From: Lunularia cruciata
Taxonomy: Eukaryota > Streptophyta > Marchantiopsida > Lunulariales > Lunulariaceae
Reading direction: 5' to 3'
NCBI GenBank assembly: GCA_948567375.1
Contig: OX419756.1
Coordinates: forward strand, 64,210,552-64,274,551
Length of the DNA: 64,000 nt
The notes under the pieces were generated by a model, which saw only the letters and a program-made list of their open reading frames with translations, ran no database searches and had not been told where the DNA came from. The translations under genes were made by a program, and so were the position numbers. Positions 23,231 through 36,299 of this stretch are shown piece after piece. The number at the start of each line of letters is the position of its first letter. Within the stretch, counting starts at the first letter, position 1.

Positions 23231-25165
23231 GATTACATAGGGATGGGGGATTACACATGGAGCTTGTGCAAAGCTGTGCAAATGGGGAAGTTATGGTTCC
23301 TTGTACTACTTGGTTTGTTTCTCCCATCCCTTGGAATATTAGGGTTAATTCAAATCAACTTACATCAATGCTCTAATTAGCGTTTACAGCTGACACGTAG
23401 CCGGAGGATAGACGAGTCCTCTACGCGTCGCCCTTTCCATCTCCCATAGCTTTTGATGGAAAATTCTATCACCTGCGCATAAATTACCCAAAAGTCATCT
23501 CGCTGAGTCCGCATACAAATCTTATGAACTATTATTGAAACCCTTAGTGTAATAGAGTTCATTTAATGTTGCAATTCTAGTTCGAAGTCATATTATTAAA
23601 TATTTACGGTCAAATAGAGTCAAACCGGTCGTATATGATATATGGTAGAATTTGATGCACAACAACCCTTATCGAATCATATTGTAAATTTTGTTTAATA
23701 ATTTTTAAATTTTACATTTCTTCAGTTTCTTAAAGCTTACAAGGTGAGTGTACCGGGGTCACTCTTCAAAGATTACGGTACACAGTTCATGCTAGTCGCA
23801 TCAGGGCTTATGGTACAGGTTATTCTCGTAGCATTCTTGTGGGAATTAATTTGGTTGATATTTTGCAATTTTTCGTCATCAAATTTTGATCTTATTCAAT
23901 GCTAAAGGATATGATCAGTGTAATTGTCCTAATTTTGTTTGGCCATGATTTTATTCTGTCAAATCTACACCTTAAAACCCTCACTGAACACAATCAATAA
24001 ACACTAAGAAGAAACAGTCAAACTATTTATAAATCTGCACGACAACAGTAACAACTTCATCAATGCCGTGGTATCTGTTTGGCATACCCAACACCCTCGT
24101 ACCGATTTTCTGATGGAGTACTCATGAGTGCGACCCACAAGTGCGATCACAAATGGTTGAATTGAAGGATTGAGCTTTGCAGTAACCAGCGGGCTCTGCA
24201 GGAGTAGCAGTAGGGCAGAAAGGTTCTTCCCTCGAAAAGAACTCTGATTACAGAAAGTGGAGAATTGGAAGCATTCGAAGGAAAGATAGAAGCCGCACCT
24301 TGGCAAACCTGGAAAGGCATCGGCTATAGTACTTATGGAGTGAAACAGAGTTAGACACCGAAATGAGAGAGGTGATGTGCATGTCCGAAATCTGCACTGA
24401 ATGAAGTGCTGTAGTGCTCGGGTCTTCTCTGCCCACAGAAAGGTGATCACGATTTCCTTTTCTTTGCAAGGCTTATACATTTTACAAAGTCCACGTTCTG
24501 TTCACTCTTAAATAGTGTCTTTCGAGATTGCAGCACCAGGATGTCATTGATATGTTCCCCGTTCTGGGGGTTTCCTCCGTGAGTTCACCGCCAGTTACAT
24601 CTCTTTCTCCGTATATGTAGAACTTTTGGCAAGAATACACAGTTTGTACAAAACACGTCGTAAATGAGTGCAGATACTGTGACAGCATCTACGTGGCCAA
24701 CAAAATCTTTCAAGCATCCAATCCCAAATAGGAAGGAAACCGTGGACAGAAAGCAAATCAAACTGGAGTCCTAATTCCGTTAGGAATTTGATATTGTCAA
24801 AGAATAGGTTGATGTTCGAAATTCCCTTCTCATTTCAATTTGAAGGAAGAAAATTGGAAAGGAAAAGGTGACAAATTCACTACCGTAGTGTACAAGTGGG
24901 GTCGAATAATCACCCCGGCCTTGAATTTGCGGCCATTTTGTTTCGTGAAACGGAAACCGTTGGCACCAACACACGTGCGCTATGTCTACAGAAAGGTTAT
25001 GCCAAGACGGAGAAGATGGATAGTTATAGAACTTTCTGTGTTTCTGCCTATGTTCTCGAACATGATGAAGGAGGTTGGAAAATTGAAGCAATTCTAGCTG
25101 TAAATCATGAAGGCCGGACGCTCCACTACCCAAGCGTGTAAACAATGTCCGCACGGGACAAAAAG
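23231..25165. other. Unassigned DNA downstream of the CLC gene
   Basis: More GC-balanced than the DNA to its left. A minus frame of 158 codons (24,004-24,480) and an 85-codon plus frame (24,840-25,097) match no family I know. They may be chance frames or pieces of an unrecognised gene. Confidence 0.35.
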
Positions 25166-25171
25166 TTTATT
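25166..25171 (-). terminator. Candidate poly(A) signal of CLC gene
   Basis: AATAAA on the minus strand, about 440 bp beyond the CLC stop codon. Plant signals are loose, so this is only a candidate. Confidence 0.25.
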
Positions 25172-25613
25172 TTCTCTTCCTCCCTCCTTCTCTCTTGCTA
25201 CAGAGATCATGGAATTCAATACAACGTTGACCACTCCTTTCACCGAAAGTCTGCGAGAGCATCCACGCACCTGTTTCTCCGTTGCCTATTTTGGTACTCT
25301 ATGATACAAAAGGAATCCTACGGAAATATATGAAATGAGAGCAGAAGCTGTCTGTAGCACGGGGAATCTACTGCTGAGGACAGATCCGACGCAAACTATG
25401 AACAAGCGCCTCTAAGCTACAAGGCTTGCAACAAAACTGTCATCATCTCATGCATTCCATCCGGATATATGAGAATGGGAGCAGAAGCCGTTCGCCGAAC
25501 GGGAGATCCAGAACCCACTTAGGACAGAACCGAAGACATGCCAATGGTGAAGCAACGAAAGGCAAGCAAGAACGGACGCAAACTGAAGTCAAGTTGGATG
25601 TAGTTAGGTCCCA

Positions 25614-28600
25614 TCATCTGAGCAAAGGATGATGGGGGTAGAGATATCCAGGCATAAAGTCATGACGGGTGAGCAGTCCCACTATTGGACCTCCCTGTTG
25701 GACACAGTTTCAAACAACTTGATTAGCTCATTTCACAAATCTTTTCATCAACTCTTAGAATACTTGTAGAGCTTCTAAAACCTGGAACGATACACACCAT
25801 ACTTCTGGGGGCCTCTATTTGTCACCGAGCAGGCTACTTCCCCTTGGAACACTTAAACTCAAACTTATCTTCTTTCTACAATTGTGCACATATTCATTAA
25901 GTTCAATTTCCCGCTTGCTATAAAATGTGAGACAGGCTCTGAAGGATGGTGGAAGATAATTACCTGCTCGGAATGGCATTTTTTGGGGATTACACAGAGA
26001 TGACGTAGCCCAAGCTGTCGAAACAATGTGAAGGCTTTGGCCAGGGACATTGTCTCCACAACCGTATAAGGCGAACTGTTTGTCACGAAGCGTAGATCGA
26101 TGTACTTCTCCTCTTCTTCTGGGCTGATACGCAAATTTTCGATTTTTATGCTCTTCCCAGATCCGGGTTTTGCAAAGTCCACAGACGAGAAGTGGACTCT
26201 ATCCGGATCGTAAGAAACGTTTTGGCTGGACAAAAATTCCCTTTTCTCCAACAACACCATTATATGAGACCGCAAGACCAAGCCAGTCAAGACAGTTCCT
26301 CCCTCCTCGAGAACAGGAAATGCGTTATGTCTCGTATTGATCAAAACGTCCACGACGGTACCAACTCTTTCTACAGCATTGAACTGCATAGACAGCCCAC
26401 AAACAAATATTAAATTTGTGGGTACAATAAACTAAAGCCATCAAGCGGACCATGTTTGGCCCGGGCCCTTTGGATCAACCATAAACCAGATCGCTTATAT
26501 TTGCAGGCATAACCTGCGTCATGAGTCTCACATGTACGATACCATGTAACCTCCAAAAGCAATCTAAGGCTCCGTCATCTTGCTGAGCGTCATCAAACTT
26601 GAATCGCGCATGATTGCAATACAGACGTAAAAAGCCTGACAGTAAATTACCGTCTTCGGCGGACCAGAAATGGCTTCCCTAGCCGTCAAATGGCGCATGA
26701 AGGGTTCTGGGTGAGCATCCAGGTACGGGAAGCCTTTCAATTGAACATGCATATCGAAGACTGCGTCATTGAAAGAATCCCCGACGGTTTTTGACACGAG
26801 GAGTACGAGCATTATGAGCGGAAGCATCTGCAAATTGTTTGTGAGCTCCAAGAGGATAATGCACAATGAGACAGTCATCCTCATTGATCCTCCCAAAAAT
26901 GAAGCTGCTCCCAAAAGTGCGTAAACTCCCTCGTCTAATCTGTCATCTCCTGCAACTGGAGTCATCATCATTCCGACGAGTCTACCGTATGTCGCTCCAC
27001 AGAGAATAGCAGGTACGAAAAGCCCGGAAGGAACAGCAATTCCATATGTGATAACCGCAAGAGTGTATGAAGCAGCCAAATAAATCAGGAGTGAGGACTT
27101 CCGAAACTCCCCGGGTGTTCCAGTGCTGAAGAGGTTTCTGGTGGCATCGTCATTTGTGTTAAAAAACAGGTTCGCCAAGTCGTTATAGGTCCCAGGAGGA
27201 CAATGGAAACCCTTGAAATTCGCCGCTCGGCCATGAGCAGGACATTCTGCTCCAATCGGAAATTGACCTACTTTGTGTTCTGGGCAAGGTCTGCACTCTG
27301 CCATCCATGGTAGTCCAAAGCTGATGGACGCTGTAATGAATGCTATGATGCAGGCTTGCCAGACCTTAGCAGAAGGCCATCTCCTGTATACGTAGTAATA
27401 CTCATCAGCAAAAGCGCACACTTCTGTCAAGTAGATCACAAACAGGAAAGAATCGGATTCCGTCTCAGCTATAGAGGTCTTTACGCGGCAGAACTGGTGA
27501 TCGTAGAGACTTAGTTTGAGCCAACTGGTTTTAGTGAGGTAGGAAGTACGTACTTGTTGAGAATCCCACCAAAGGAGAGGACAATCTTCGAATTTAAATG
27601 ATTGAAAAGACTTCCCAAAACGCCTCCAATGATACCCAGAACTATGACAGGTAATAGCTCCAAAAGCCCGTACTCGCTTTTTACCCCTTCCACGTCAAAA
27701 ATAATCAAACCTCCTTCTCCAAAGAGCCCGCAAGTTCCACCTTTGCACCATGCCATTCCTGTCCTCAGTACCACTGCCACGACTGCAGTGGTAAAAAATG
27801 CTCTCCACAACAACGGACTCCTCCACCTGCGTCAACCCTACAGATTAATTTGTGCTCCAAATTGTGTAGGTTCTTAAAAGGGAGGAAACACGCATGACGG
27901 ACTCCTAAGTTACAGTTGAGAAGTAACGAAACGTTAATTTAAGGGCACTGACTGCTACGACTGTGTGACCGAACCTGCGCTTCTAGCTCTTTCAGGGCAG
28001 CTCATCCGAATCTGTCACAACAATACTAGTGACAAACATGTACCATGAACTTGCAATGTCCTAAAAACAAAAATTTCGCAGGTTCCTCCTGGGATCAGAC
28101 ACATGATCCGAGTTCCATCAAGGAACGAAGGCTGAAAACAAAGAGAGACGTACCAAGAGGTGACCTCCTCAAGAGCGAACAGGACTCCTCCTACTGGAGC
28201 TCTGAAAGCTGCCGCAACTCCTGCTGCACTCCCACAAGTAACCAAATCTCTACGATCTCTGTCATTTTTGAAGTAGCGAAGCCACCGCCAGGTGAGATGA
28301 TATTTCCTTGACCCACCTTGGCCAATTATCGACGCCATGCAGGATCCGATATGCACCAACGGACCCTCCTTTCCAACTATCAGACCTCCCGATACGGTGC
28401 AAATACAACCCACAATCTGCACTCGAACCATTGAACAGTTCAATTCCCAGATTCTCCTTCCGAGAAACGTGAAGCAGGCATTGAAAACTCAAGTATGCAT
28501 AGCTTGCATCGGTGAAAGTACTCACCTTCACGAACAGAGTTTTCAAGGAAAAAATGTTGGGAGTATCAACTCCATTGAGATAAGCTTTGACTTCGGGAAT

Positions 28601-30368
28601 TCCAGAGCCTGCCGCGGCGGGCGAGATGTACACACATAGAAGAGATGACACTAGTATCAAACCTACGTTGCTTCCTGCGTAGAGTAAAAAGGCTGGCCAG
28701 AACCTGCACCGATTACACAGGAAGAATAATCAACTCTCGGTTCAAAGTCTACACAACATTAAAACTCTCAAGCATACTCGGAATTCGTCAGAGGCTTATT
28801 TATGCCCATACGCCTAAAATTGTGTGAAGTTGGAACCGTGCCTTCCATGGGTACCGGTACCCACCCGCTGCTCGACATTGAACGCGTCGTCGCAAGAAAC
28901 TTAAGTCCAGCAATATTTTCCACAGCCATGTTGATGCCAAATCCCACTAGACCTGTTAGCACACCGAGTAAGAATACAAATGTCCACTTCAGAAACACAT
29001 ATTGAAGAATCTCGTGCTTCGTCCTCGAGCGCCAGTCTTGCCGAAATAATTCATTTTCTATCAACCTGCAACCAGCGAACCGATTATCAATGCGCAATTT
29101 AAACTGCTCTGAACCAAGTTTCCTAAGCTTGTACGCCTATCAAAGACTACCACACCTCAATTGTTTAGTACAGTAGACTTGCAAGGGGTCTAAACTAAGC
29201 CCCAAATGTACCAAAATTCAAAGAACAGGTGCCAAATGGAAGTGCTTGGCAAAGTAGCTCAAGTGACGGTCGTATGAACTCTCCAGTGTGACTTGACATT
29301 CGAAAGACACAGGTACTCCACATTATGCCAACAGTTTCAAGGCGCCAAGATTGATGCAATTTAGCTGCCAGATTAAGTTGATCTGCAAATAAGTTGTGAG
29401 AATTCTAGTCGAACGTGGAATCTCTAGATGGTGAAGGTACTGAGGGACTAGATGACAGACAGATCGTTAGAAAAGTTCACAAATCAACATCCGTTTGGAA
29501 ACTAAAAAATGATGAATGAAGATTTTGTGTACGTGCAACCATACAAGCTATAACTTCAAGATGTTGTTAGACGAAACTGAACACCTGCTCTCAGTTGAGA
29601 GCGACTCTTTTTAGATGAGGTCCAGCGTATCGGACATCCATGGGCGGTCCCCAAGGTTTGAACCTATACTCAAGTAGAGATTACAGATCCAGCATCCTCG
29701 CTGATCCTTCCCTTGTGATATGCAGGTGTCCGAAAAGCAACTAGATTCATCGCAGTAAGCTAATGAGTATATATCGAGTGTCCTCGTATTACAGGAGTGA
29801 TCTGTTCCGGGCAGATTGCGAGAGCCATGTAAAGAAGGTATATTGAGCGTGAATATGAAGCCCGTTCGTATAAACACAGTTATATATTCACGTAGGACTA
29901 AACAAGATATAAATTGTGATTTCAAAAAGGTGAACATGCGCAACCCCTTCCAAACCCCAAGTCCAACCTACAGATGTAGATCAGGAGAAGGCAGGATGAC
30001 TAAGATGAAAATCACATGAAAGAGATTTGATTTTGACAAGAAAATCAAGCTAGGATTCACTCAATCACAGACTTAACCTGCAGTACATGAATAAATTCAG
30101 AATCAGAAATGGATTAGCAAACTTACTCGTAATCAAGACTTTCAATCGGTGATATGTTAGCTCCCACCATTGCTTGGTGCTTTTCGACGCTGTAATCGAC
30201 ATCAGGAAGGAGAGTTCTCTTCCTTTGCAGCAAAGGTGTATGTGGACCACTCTTATCGCTAGGACTCATCAATGCGTCCCGGGGACTGACCACTGACTCC
30301 ACATCTGATTCGTTGGCCGGGATAGGTCCCATGGTAGTCCGCTCCAAACTGGTCCGAAGGTGCTCCAT
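25614..30368 (-). CDS. CLC-c: CLC-c-type chloride/anion transporter, 8 coding exons, 796 aa
   Basis: Membrane anion channel or H+/anion exchanger of the plant CLC family, usually on vacuolar or other endomembranes. Coding exons (minus): 30,127-30,368; 28,865-29,065; 28,526-28,703; 28,154-28,416; 27,554-27,826; 26,651-27,383; 25,964-26,383; 25,614-25,694. All seven introns are GT-AG, phases agree, and the sum is 2,391 bp with one terminal stop (TGA). The N-terminal tail has the plant TPLLQRKRTL block. Selectivity motif GSGIPE is at residues 180-185, with serine (not the nitrate-type proline) at 181. GKEGPLVHIG carries the gating glutamate E224; the proton glutamate is E291 (FALEEVTSWW). GLFVP is 506-510, pore tyrosine Y518. 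Two CBS domains occupy about 613-690 and 730-790, and the last exon supplies VGLLTRHDFMP. KYHLTWRWLRYFKNDRDRRD and the C-terminus resemble CLC-c/CLC-g more than CLC-a/b. No disabling change is seen. Subfamily is inferred; family is certain. Confidence 0.95.
29066..30126 (-). other. Intron 1 of the CLC gene
   Basis: 1,061 bp, donor GTAAGT, acceptor TGCAG. It separates the N-terminal cytosolic tail from the first membrane helix. Minus frames inside it (29,611-29,943) have no recognised domain. The other introns are 109-327 bp. Confidence 0.85.
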
Positions 30369-31240
30369 GTCGCTTCTCAGTTCTCCTTCCCTTCTCCCTT
30401 ACTCTGCTGACATATCCTTTTCCCCCTCCCTAGATGCAAATTCAGCCCAATCGGGGTTCAGTTTCATTTGAACTCTAATTGCTTGGCTAATGAGCCATAT
30501 CTCTGGGAAGCACGTTGCAACAGAACGGAGGAAGTCCCGATCGGCTCATAATGAACAAGCCTCCGCCGATCAGCGTTTCCAAGAGAAGAGGAGTCTTGCT
30601 CGCTTCCAAGGGTGCACCGCGTCTCCAATCAATCAAATTTACGCGCAGATGCAGCTGATATTTCCAAATTTTATCACTCTAAATTCCTCCTCAACAAGAT
30701 ACAGAGATTCCCGTGCCGAGAGAAACAGTTACTGTGAAGTGAAAGAGTAAATCGATCAACCAGCCTTCAGAGGCTCTCACTGTGCGCTTTCAACTCAAAC
30801 GAACATGCAGGATAACAAAGAAGTGCAGAAACTAAGACCGACATCCACTCTCACCGAGCCACAGATCTCAGAGGAAGGGAAGAGGGACGATTAATCAAGA
30901 CATCTAGGGAAGAAGGAATAGTTGAATCTCGTGAAAGACAGAAACAGAGGATAAGAAGAAGCTAACAGGACGGACAACAAACCAAAGAAAACTGCGAAAC
31001 AAATAAAGAAAGATCAGGGAGAGGAGCAACAGAGGATGGAGTAGGGAAAGGGATCAGCAGCGAGCAGCCCAGCCGAGAAGGACCTGTGTATTCCGTCGAT
31101 TCTCGTGGAGGATCTGTCAACAAGCACTCACCAATCCTTAACTCAAACTCCTGGCTCGCTCATCTCCCTCTCTCCCTCCCTCTCAATTTCTCCCTACTCC
31201 ATCCTCTCAGCTCGCTCGCTTGATTCCCAGTACACCTGAT
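30369..31240 (-). promoter_or_regulatory. CLC 5' leader and proximal promoter region
   Basis: Upstream of the first ATG, with higher GC than flanking repeats. The minus strand is GA-rich, with a dense GAGA-type tract at 31,161-31,195, a class of element bound by plant BPC factors. A donor-like GTGAGT at about 31,120-31,126 and an acceptor-like CAGCAG near 30,405 would allow a 5' UTR intron, but this is not provable here. No TATA box is obvious. Confidence 0.4.
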
Positions 31241-32229
31241 CAAACGCAGCGCGCAAGCTTTGTCCAGCGGGTGGGACATACATGTCAAGTCGGTGAGGGG
31301 CTGCCACCCAGGTTCCGGAGCAACAAACAGACAAGGCCTACGATCTGTACTCAGCACAAGGCGGCTACTAATCTGGTACGGATTACCCCGCAGCTGCGCA
31401 AGATGGTTGTTTCCGTGCAAGCAACAACAACAGGAGGAAAGCGAGACGCCAACCTTGGAAGTCTTCCACATTACGCCGTACAAGGAGAACCGGGTTGGAG
31501 CAGGCAAGTCCGAGCTACGTGGTGCACCACATACGTCGCTCGGTCACTCCATCGCCTTCTTTTGACTGATCACAAGGTCACATTTAGCATCTTTCTGCGC
31601 ATTTTAAGGCTCCCTGTCTCCGAGATTTCGTTAGCATCTTATCTACTAATCTGGTACGGAATGGCAATGTCATGTGCAGTCCTGAAAGACTGTTGGGTGG
31701 ATCTACCATGTAGACAATATACCGTTGGACTATGGTCGATCTATAAAGGGGAGAAGGAGACTCTTGTTTCATTGTAGGATAATGCTGCACTGCATAATAT
31801 TTTCCAACGAGATGATTTTTTTTGCTAGGAGATCTTAGGTAGCATTTGGTATAGTCTCTTCTAGTATCATGTGTCAAAGGATTTATTTTCTCTTCGTGGT
31901 TTCGCTTCCTTGATTTTACTATCGAGTCTGAGCCCTTTTGATAGGAAGATTATGGTGATCTTTGGTAATATAACCAACCAGAGACATTTGAATGTATGAG
32001 AGAGGATTTGACAAGTAGTAAGATATCTCTACTGATCTCATGCGGAAAGGTAAACCTATTATCTGTAGAGGAGATGACATTTAGAACATTTTTGGGTAGT
32101 TGAGCTCTCTTTGCACCTTTACTTTCCTCTCATTTTTGTGGTTACTAATAGGCTAGTTTTGGAGACTTATAACGGTGTCCGAGGTGGAGGAAGGATACTT
32201 TTCTCTCCGAGTGTTATTGCAACATATGA
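31241..32229. other. Unassigned DNA upstream of CLC
   Basis: GC-balanced to about 31,560, then AT-rich. A short motif, TACTAATCTGGTACGGA, occurs twice (31,365 and 31,646). The frames here (31,220-31,777 plus, 185 codons) match nothing known. The far end may be the start of LINE-B. Confidence 0.3.
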
Positions 32230-33192
32230 GTGATGGTCTATTTCCACAGGCATGGGAGTACCTTCCATCCTTTGCTTCATTACCATCAGATTGGACAAGA
32301 GGTTTGCAGTCTTCCTTGATGGAGCAATAGTATCAACATATACTACATTCTCTCTTATTTGACTCATTCATTCCTCAGGCCACTAGAGCTCATCTTCGCT
32401 CTTGCTCAGGCAATGGTGCATGCAATTGGATCCTAGCTCAACTGTGCATTAGAGCATTCCTACTCACACCAACCACTTTCTCTGCAAGGATGAGGTTGTG
32501 CATAGGTTTGGTCCACCCGTCTGCATCTTCATTAGTCACTTTTGAGTGTGGTTCTACACAAGATGCACCAGCGGTCCATATGACATTGTGTCCTTATGGA
32601 GGATAGAGGATAGCTATCCATGATGCCATTAGGAATATAGTGTTTGTTATGGCACGAGAGAGTGGATAGCTTGCTTGGAGGGAGCTATCATATTCTTTGC
32701 GAACAACATGTGTCAAAATAGACTTATACTTGGTCCGAGATGATCAAATGATAATGACGAATGTTGTGGTTACAAATCCTACGCTTGATGCAGTTTTGGA
32801 GGGAGTAATTACTCATCCTCTTGGATGGGCGGCGAGGGGAGCAATAGCACGCAAAGTCTCCAAGTATAGGGGTATGTAACAAATCACCTCTTTGTTCCTA
32901 TAACCTTGGAGTTATATAGAGCTATGGATACAATGTTAGACACATTTGTCAAGGAGTCCACAAGAGCTTATCATATTAGACATCGGGATACCACTCTCAC
33001 TCTCATACTTTTTAATATATTTTAGACAGAGTGTGTCCATTGCTCTATAGAGAGCATTGGCTGCTGGAATCCATAGGAGAACAATCGCTCTAGGTGATAC
33101 TTTTTCGGATGCTCCTGTAGTTATTAGACCTTATTACTTGCATAGCTCTGATATCTTAGCTGCAGTAAGGCAGATTTCTCATTTCGGTACTA
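32230..33192 (+). pseudogene. LINE-B copy 1: C-terminal part of a non-LTR retrotransposon ORF
   Basis: Frames joined across stops give the C-terminal third of a non-LTR retrotransposon polyprotein. Order: a helical post-polymerase segment (SFIPQATRAHLRSCSGNGA, then RMRLCIGLVHPSAS), a Cys/His cluster (FECGSTQDAPAVHMTLCPYGG, where the first cysteine of the usual C-x-C is F), then AIHDAIRN, and an endonuclease-like strand pattern KIDLYLVRDDQMIMTNVVVTNPT. The end (QSVSIALQRALAAGIHRRTIALGD, then DILAAVRQISHFGTIGA) is followed at once by a stop and the hairpin tail. Cys/His cluster plus a V-D-L...D-V-V-V-P-T segment is the layout of elements with a restriction-like endonuclease. The polymerase core is not present. 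Confidence 0.65.
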
Positions 33193-33284
33193 TTGGGGCC
33201 TAGCCCCATTCTACCTCGTTTGTCTCTCTCTTGAACCGCTTGATAGGGTCTTCCCATTTCATGTGTTCTATGTGGCTGCCTTTC
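33193..33284 (+). repeat. LINE-B 3' tail (copy a, attached to ORF)
   Basis: Begins with the GGGGCCTAGCCCC palindrome at the ORF stop, then a CCGCTTGATAGGGTCTTCCCATT hairpin region. It defines the tail as the 3' UTR of LINE-B. Confidence 0.7.
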
Positions 33285-34270
33285 TATTTATTTTATTTAT
33301 TTATTTGTAGGATGACCAAAAGTGCTGACAAAAAAGGAGATCTAGAGACTGATATTTAATACTCTTTACTGAGAAGTGACGCTTGGACATTCTGGATACC
33401 GCTGGACTCGGATCAGAAGACTGCTTTACCTTGACCACTGACTTCCTAATGAGGAAGAAACTGGTTTCTGGCAACGAGAATTGTCCAGTAATTTCTTATA
33501 CGGAGGAAATTCAAGTGTCGTTGTAACTTATCCGAGGAAAAGCATATACTCCCAATCTTTCTGTTTAGTTTCCTTGAGAAGCAAGTTTGTACGTTTCTAT
33601 CTCCTTTTTGTCTTTCTAGTGTATCTGTCCAAGATGGAAATCGAGAAAAGCATGGTCCGGGATAAGAAGTAGTAGAAAATGTTCCCACGTCATGATGCAG
33701 GAGAGAATTACTGGGTATCGGACTTCTAAATTCAAAAACTAATCATATAAGCTTATACATACAGAAATGTAGTTGTATTGATCTTTGGATGGTCCCTTGT
33801 ATCAGTCGAGACTGCCTTGAACTCAAAGCTCTTCTCACATTTGTTTCTAGTTCCTCCAATTAGTAGTGGAAATAAATCTATTTGAGAAGGGACTTGAACC
33901 GCAAATACGTATGAAACCTTTTCTCCAAAGCCATGATAAAGGCAAAATCTCATCGCAAAGTGTTTCAACACATCGAGTCATTCTTCCAATCTCCGCTGCT
34001 TGTGTCGAGACTTTAATTGAGTATTGTCAAAAGAGCATCGCTGTAGGAGAAGAATTAACCTCATTGTGAACGTCACAACCTATATTTTGATCTTAGATAT
34101 TTCACTACGAGCAGAAATTCTTGAGCCTGATGTCCATCGAGAATTGTCATAAAAGGAACTTATACATGACTCATTCAACATGCTGATAAAGGCTGATATA
34201 AATATATAAATAGTATCCAGATGGAATGGAATACAACGCCCAGATATTTGGGAAAGAGAAAAAGTGAAGA
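33285..34270. other. Intergenic, nothing assigned
   Basis: Frames up to 80 codons on both strands, none with a recognised domain. Confidence 0.4.
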
Positions 34271-34357
34271 AAGGACGACCTCACAGAACACATGAAGGAT
34301 GAAAACCTCATCAAGCCGTACAAGAGAGGAACAGAAGAGATAAAATGGAAAGCACAA
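34271..34357 (-). repeat. LINE-B tail (copy b)
   Basis: Reverse-strand copy with CTTGTACGGCTTGATGAGG-TTTTCATCC and the GGTCGTCC end. The second hairpin is GATGA/TCATC, a paired change from GATGG/CCATC. Confidence 0.7.
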
Positions 34358-35930
34358 CAATCCCATACGAAAGAAAGGAGAGGGTATACACAAGTAGGAC
34401 CCAAAGGAGAGAGCCCTCTCCCGATACACAACGATTTCTTTTCGTCGCAAGTTAACATTCTTGACACCTGAACGTTGTACTTTGTACCAGAATCTTGACA
34501 AGTGTAATTATCACTTGACCTTTTCCTGTCGTTTCACAACTTCGGCCAGGATAGTATTCTGTCTCCTGTAGCTCGATTCCCATAGGGCTAGCTTCTCGTT
34601 TCCCGCCATCGCAGATCCATTTCTTCGCCACTCTCGGTTTGCCTCTGTTGTCGAAACCCGTTCATGTAATGGGAGCCGACAAACTAGCCGCTGACCAACG
34701 TGTCCTCATATGACAAGTCGAAAAGAGTTAAGATGCAAAAAATGATGAAGTATAAAGACAGTAACATCGAATAATAAAAAGTTAGTTTTCCCATCAAGAC
34801 AGTCAAAGTGGAAGTACCTTGATCATCATCGATAATCAGAATCAACAGATTTGAAAGAATTGATAAGTCTCCTTGAATTACAAGTACTAAAGTAAGAGAG
34901 TACGGCACAATTCAAAAAGAAAACCCCTGTGATAGAAGTTCGTGACTTTGATTGAACGTGCAAGTCAGTACTTTCATTTTGCACCCCTTCGCAATTTCCG
35001 TCCCTGATTATCAGAATTCAGCACCACTAGAGGTAACTTTATGTAGACATTAACAGCGCAAATAGACTTCCACATATACGATATCGTTTCTTCGTGTTTG
35101 TTATTGTCAACAACTTTGGATTTGGTGACTATTGTGATCGAAATTCATTTGATGCCAATCGTTTGGTGGTATCTATGAATTAGAGGTTTATCTGCTTTCT
35201 TTCTGAAGATGTAGTTTTCTCAAACACTTTTCCTTTTCTCTAGTTTCTTTTTAAGTTCCAGACCGTAAAAATTTCATATTTAAGAACATAGATCCAAATT
35301 GTTAAGTACTTGTAACATGGGGAAAGAAATACAAATGCATGAAATCCAAATGAGAAGAAGAAAAGATGAGGCGCCATGAAGAGAGTAACATAGAACAAGA
35401 AACCGACAAATGAAAATGAACTGAGAAAAGAGATGTTCGATGGTTAATATTGGCAAATAGGAAACCTGTTAGAACGGGTCCTGCAAACCCAGGAGATGGC
35501 ATGTACGTTTTACAGAATTGGGTGGTTGAGCTCATAACCTACACTGTTAAGTCTACAGATTTCTCACAACTGTTAATCTCCTGTTATTTTGTCTTTTCTG
35601 ACCACTTCCTTTATTTGTTCCCGTTATCTGAAAAAGTAGGGTTTGCGCAGAAGATAGGAAAGGGAAGGGTAGGGTGCACTTCTTGGATGGTATGCGGCTG
35701 CCGGGAAACGATAACTCTATCCCACGGGGAAGTAAAGCTTGCAAAGCGAAGATGGGAAAGGGCGACCGAGTACGATAACAAAGCGATGACTTTCATTACT
35801 GCTTTGCAAAAGTAATCACCGAAAGGTTGTTACCGACATACGTAAGGGAATGTTGACGACAGTATAATTGTTGAATTCACTATGGACACATGTCAGCGAG
35901 CCAACTCCTCGAATCTCCCTGGGAACGGAC
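34358..35930. other. Intergenic, nothing assigned
   Basis: Mixed composition. Frames at 35,450-35,815 (+, 121 codons) and others lack recognised domains. Confidence 0.35.
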
Positions 35931-35970
35931 AGAAGGCCACCGCATATGATAACAAGAAGGATGGGAAGAC
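35931..35970 (-). repeat. LINE-B tail fragment (copy c)
   Basis: Only the last 40 bp of the tail: GTCTTCCCATCCTTCTTG to ATGCGGTGGCCTTCT on the minus strand. Confidence 0.6.
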
Positions 35971-36189
35971 TTGGGAAGGTAAGTGTTGTGAATCTAAGCC
36001 AAGGTTGACCCCTTTCAGGGGGAACTTATCAGACATGGTTGAAACCGAACACAGTAGAGCCTGACTACGGTACAGTGCCACTCACCAAAACTACTTCAAC
36101 TTCTGGACGTATAAAGTTGTTCTAGGGTTTGAATCCGGGATTCTATGACAATACTCTAGCCCTCTGAGCAGTTCCCCTTTCCCTTTCTC

Positions 36190-36299
36190 ATACAGACTCT
36201 ATTGGGGCTTAGCCCCATGTTACCTTTTTTTTATCTCCCTTGTACGGCTTGATGGGGTCTTCCCATCCTTCTTTTTTCGTACGCGGTCGCCTTTTTCCT
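36190..36299 (+). repeat. LINE-B tail (copy d, near consensus)
   Basis: Best-preserved copy: GGGGCTTAGCCCC (hairpin 1), a T-rich spacer, CCCTTGTACGGCTTGATGG, hairpin 2 GATGGGGTCTTCCCATC, then the ACGCGGTCGCC end. Upstream ATAGACTCTATTGG-like bases are shared with LINE-B copy 2, so this is a 5'-truncated insertion or a short derivative. Confidence 0.75.

Noticed and set aside
24896-25141. 81-codon plus frame as a gene
   Set aside because: It has no ATG at its start (begins with GTG), no recognised domain and no spliced partner.
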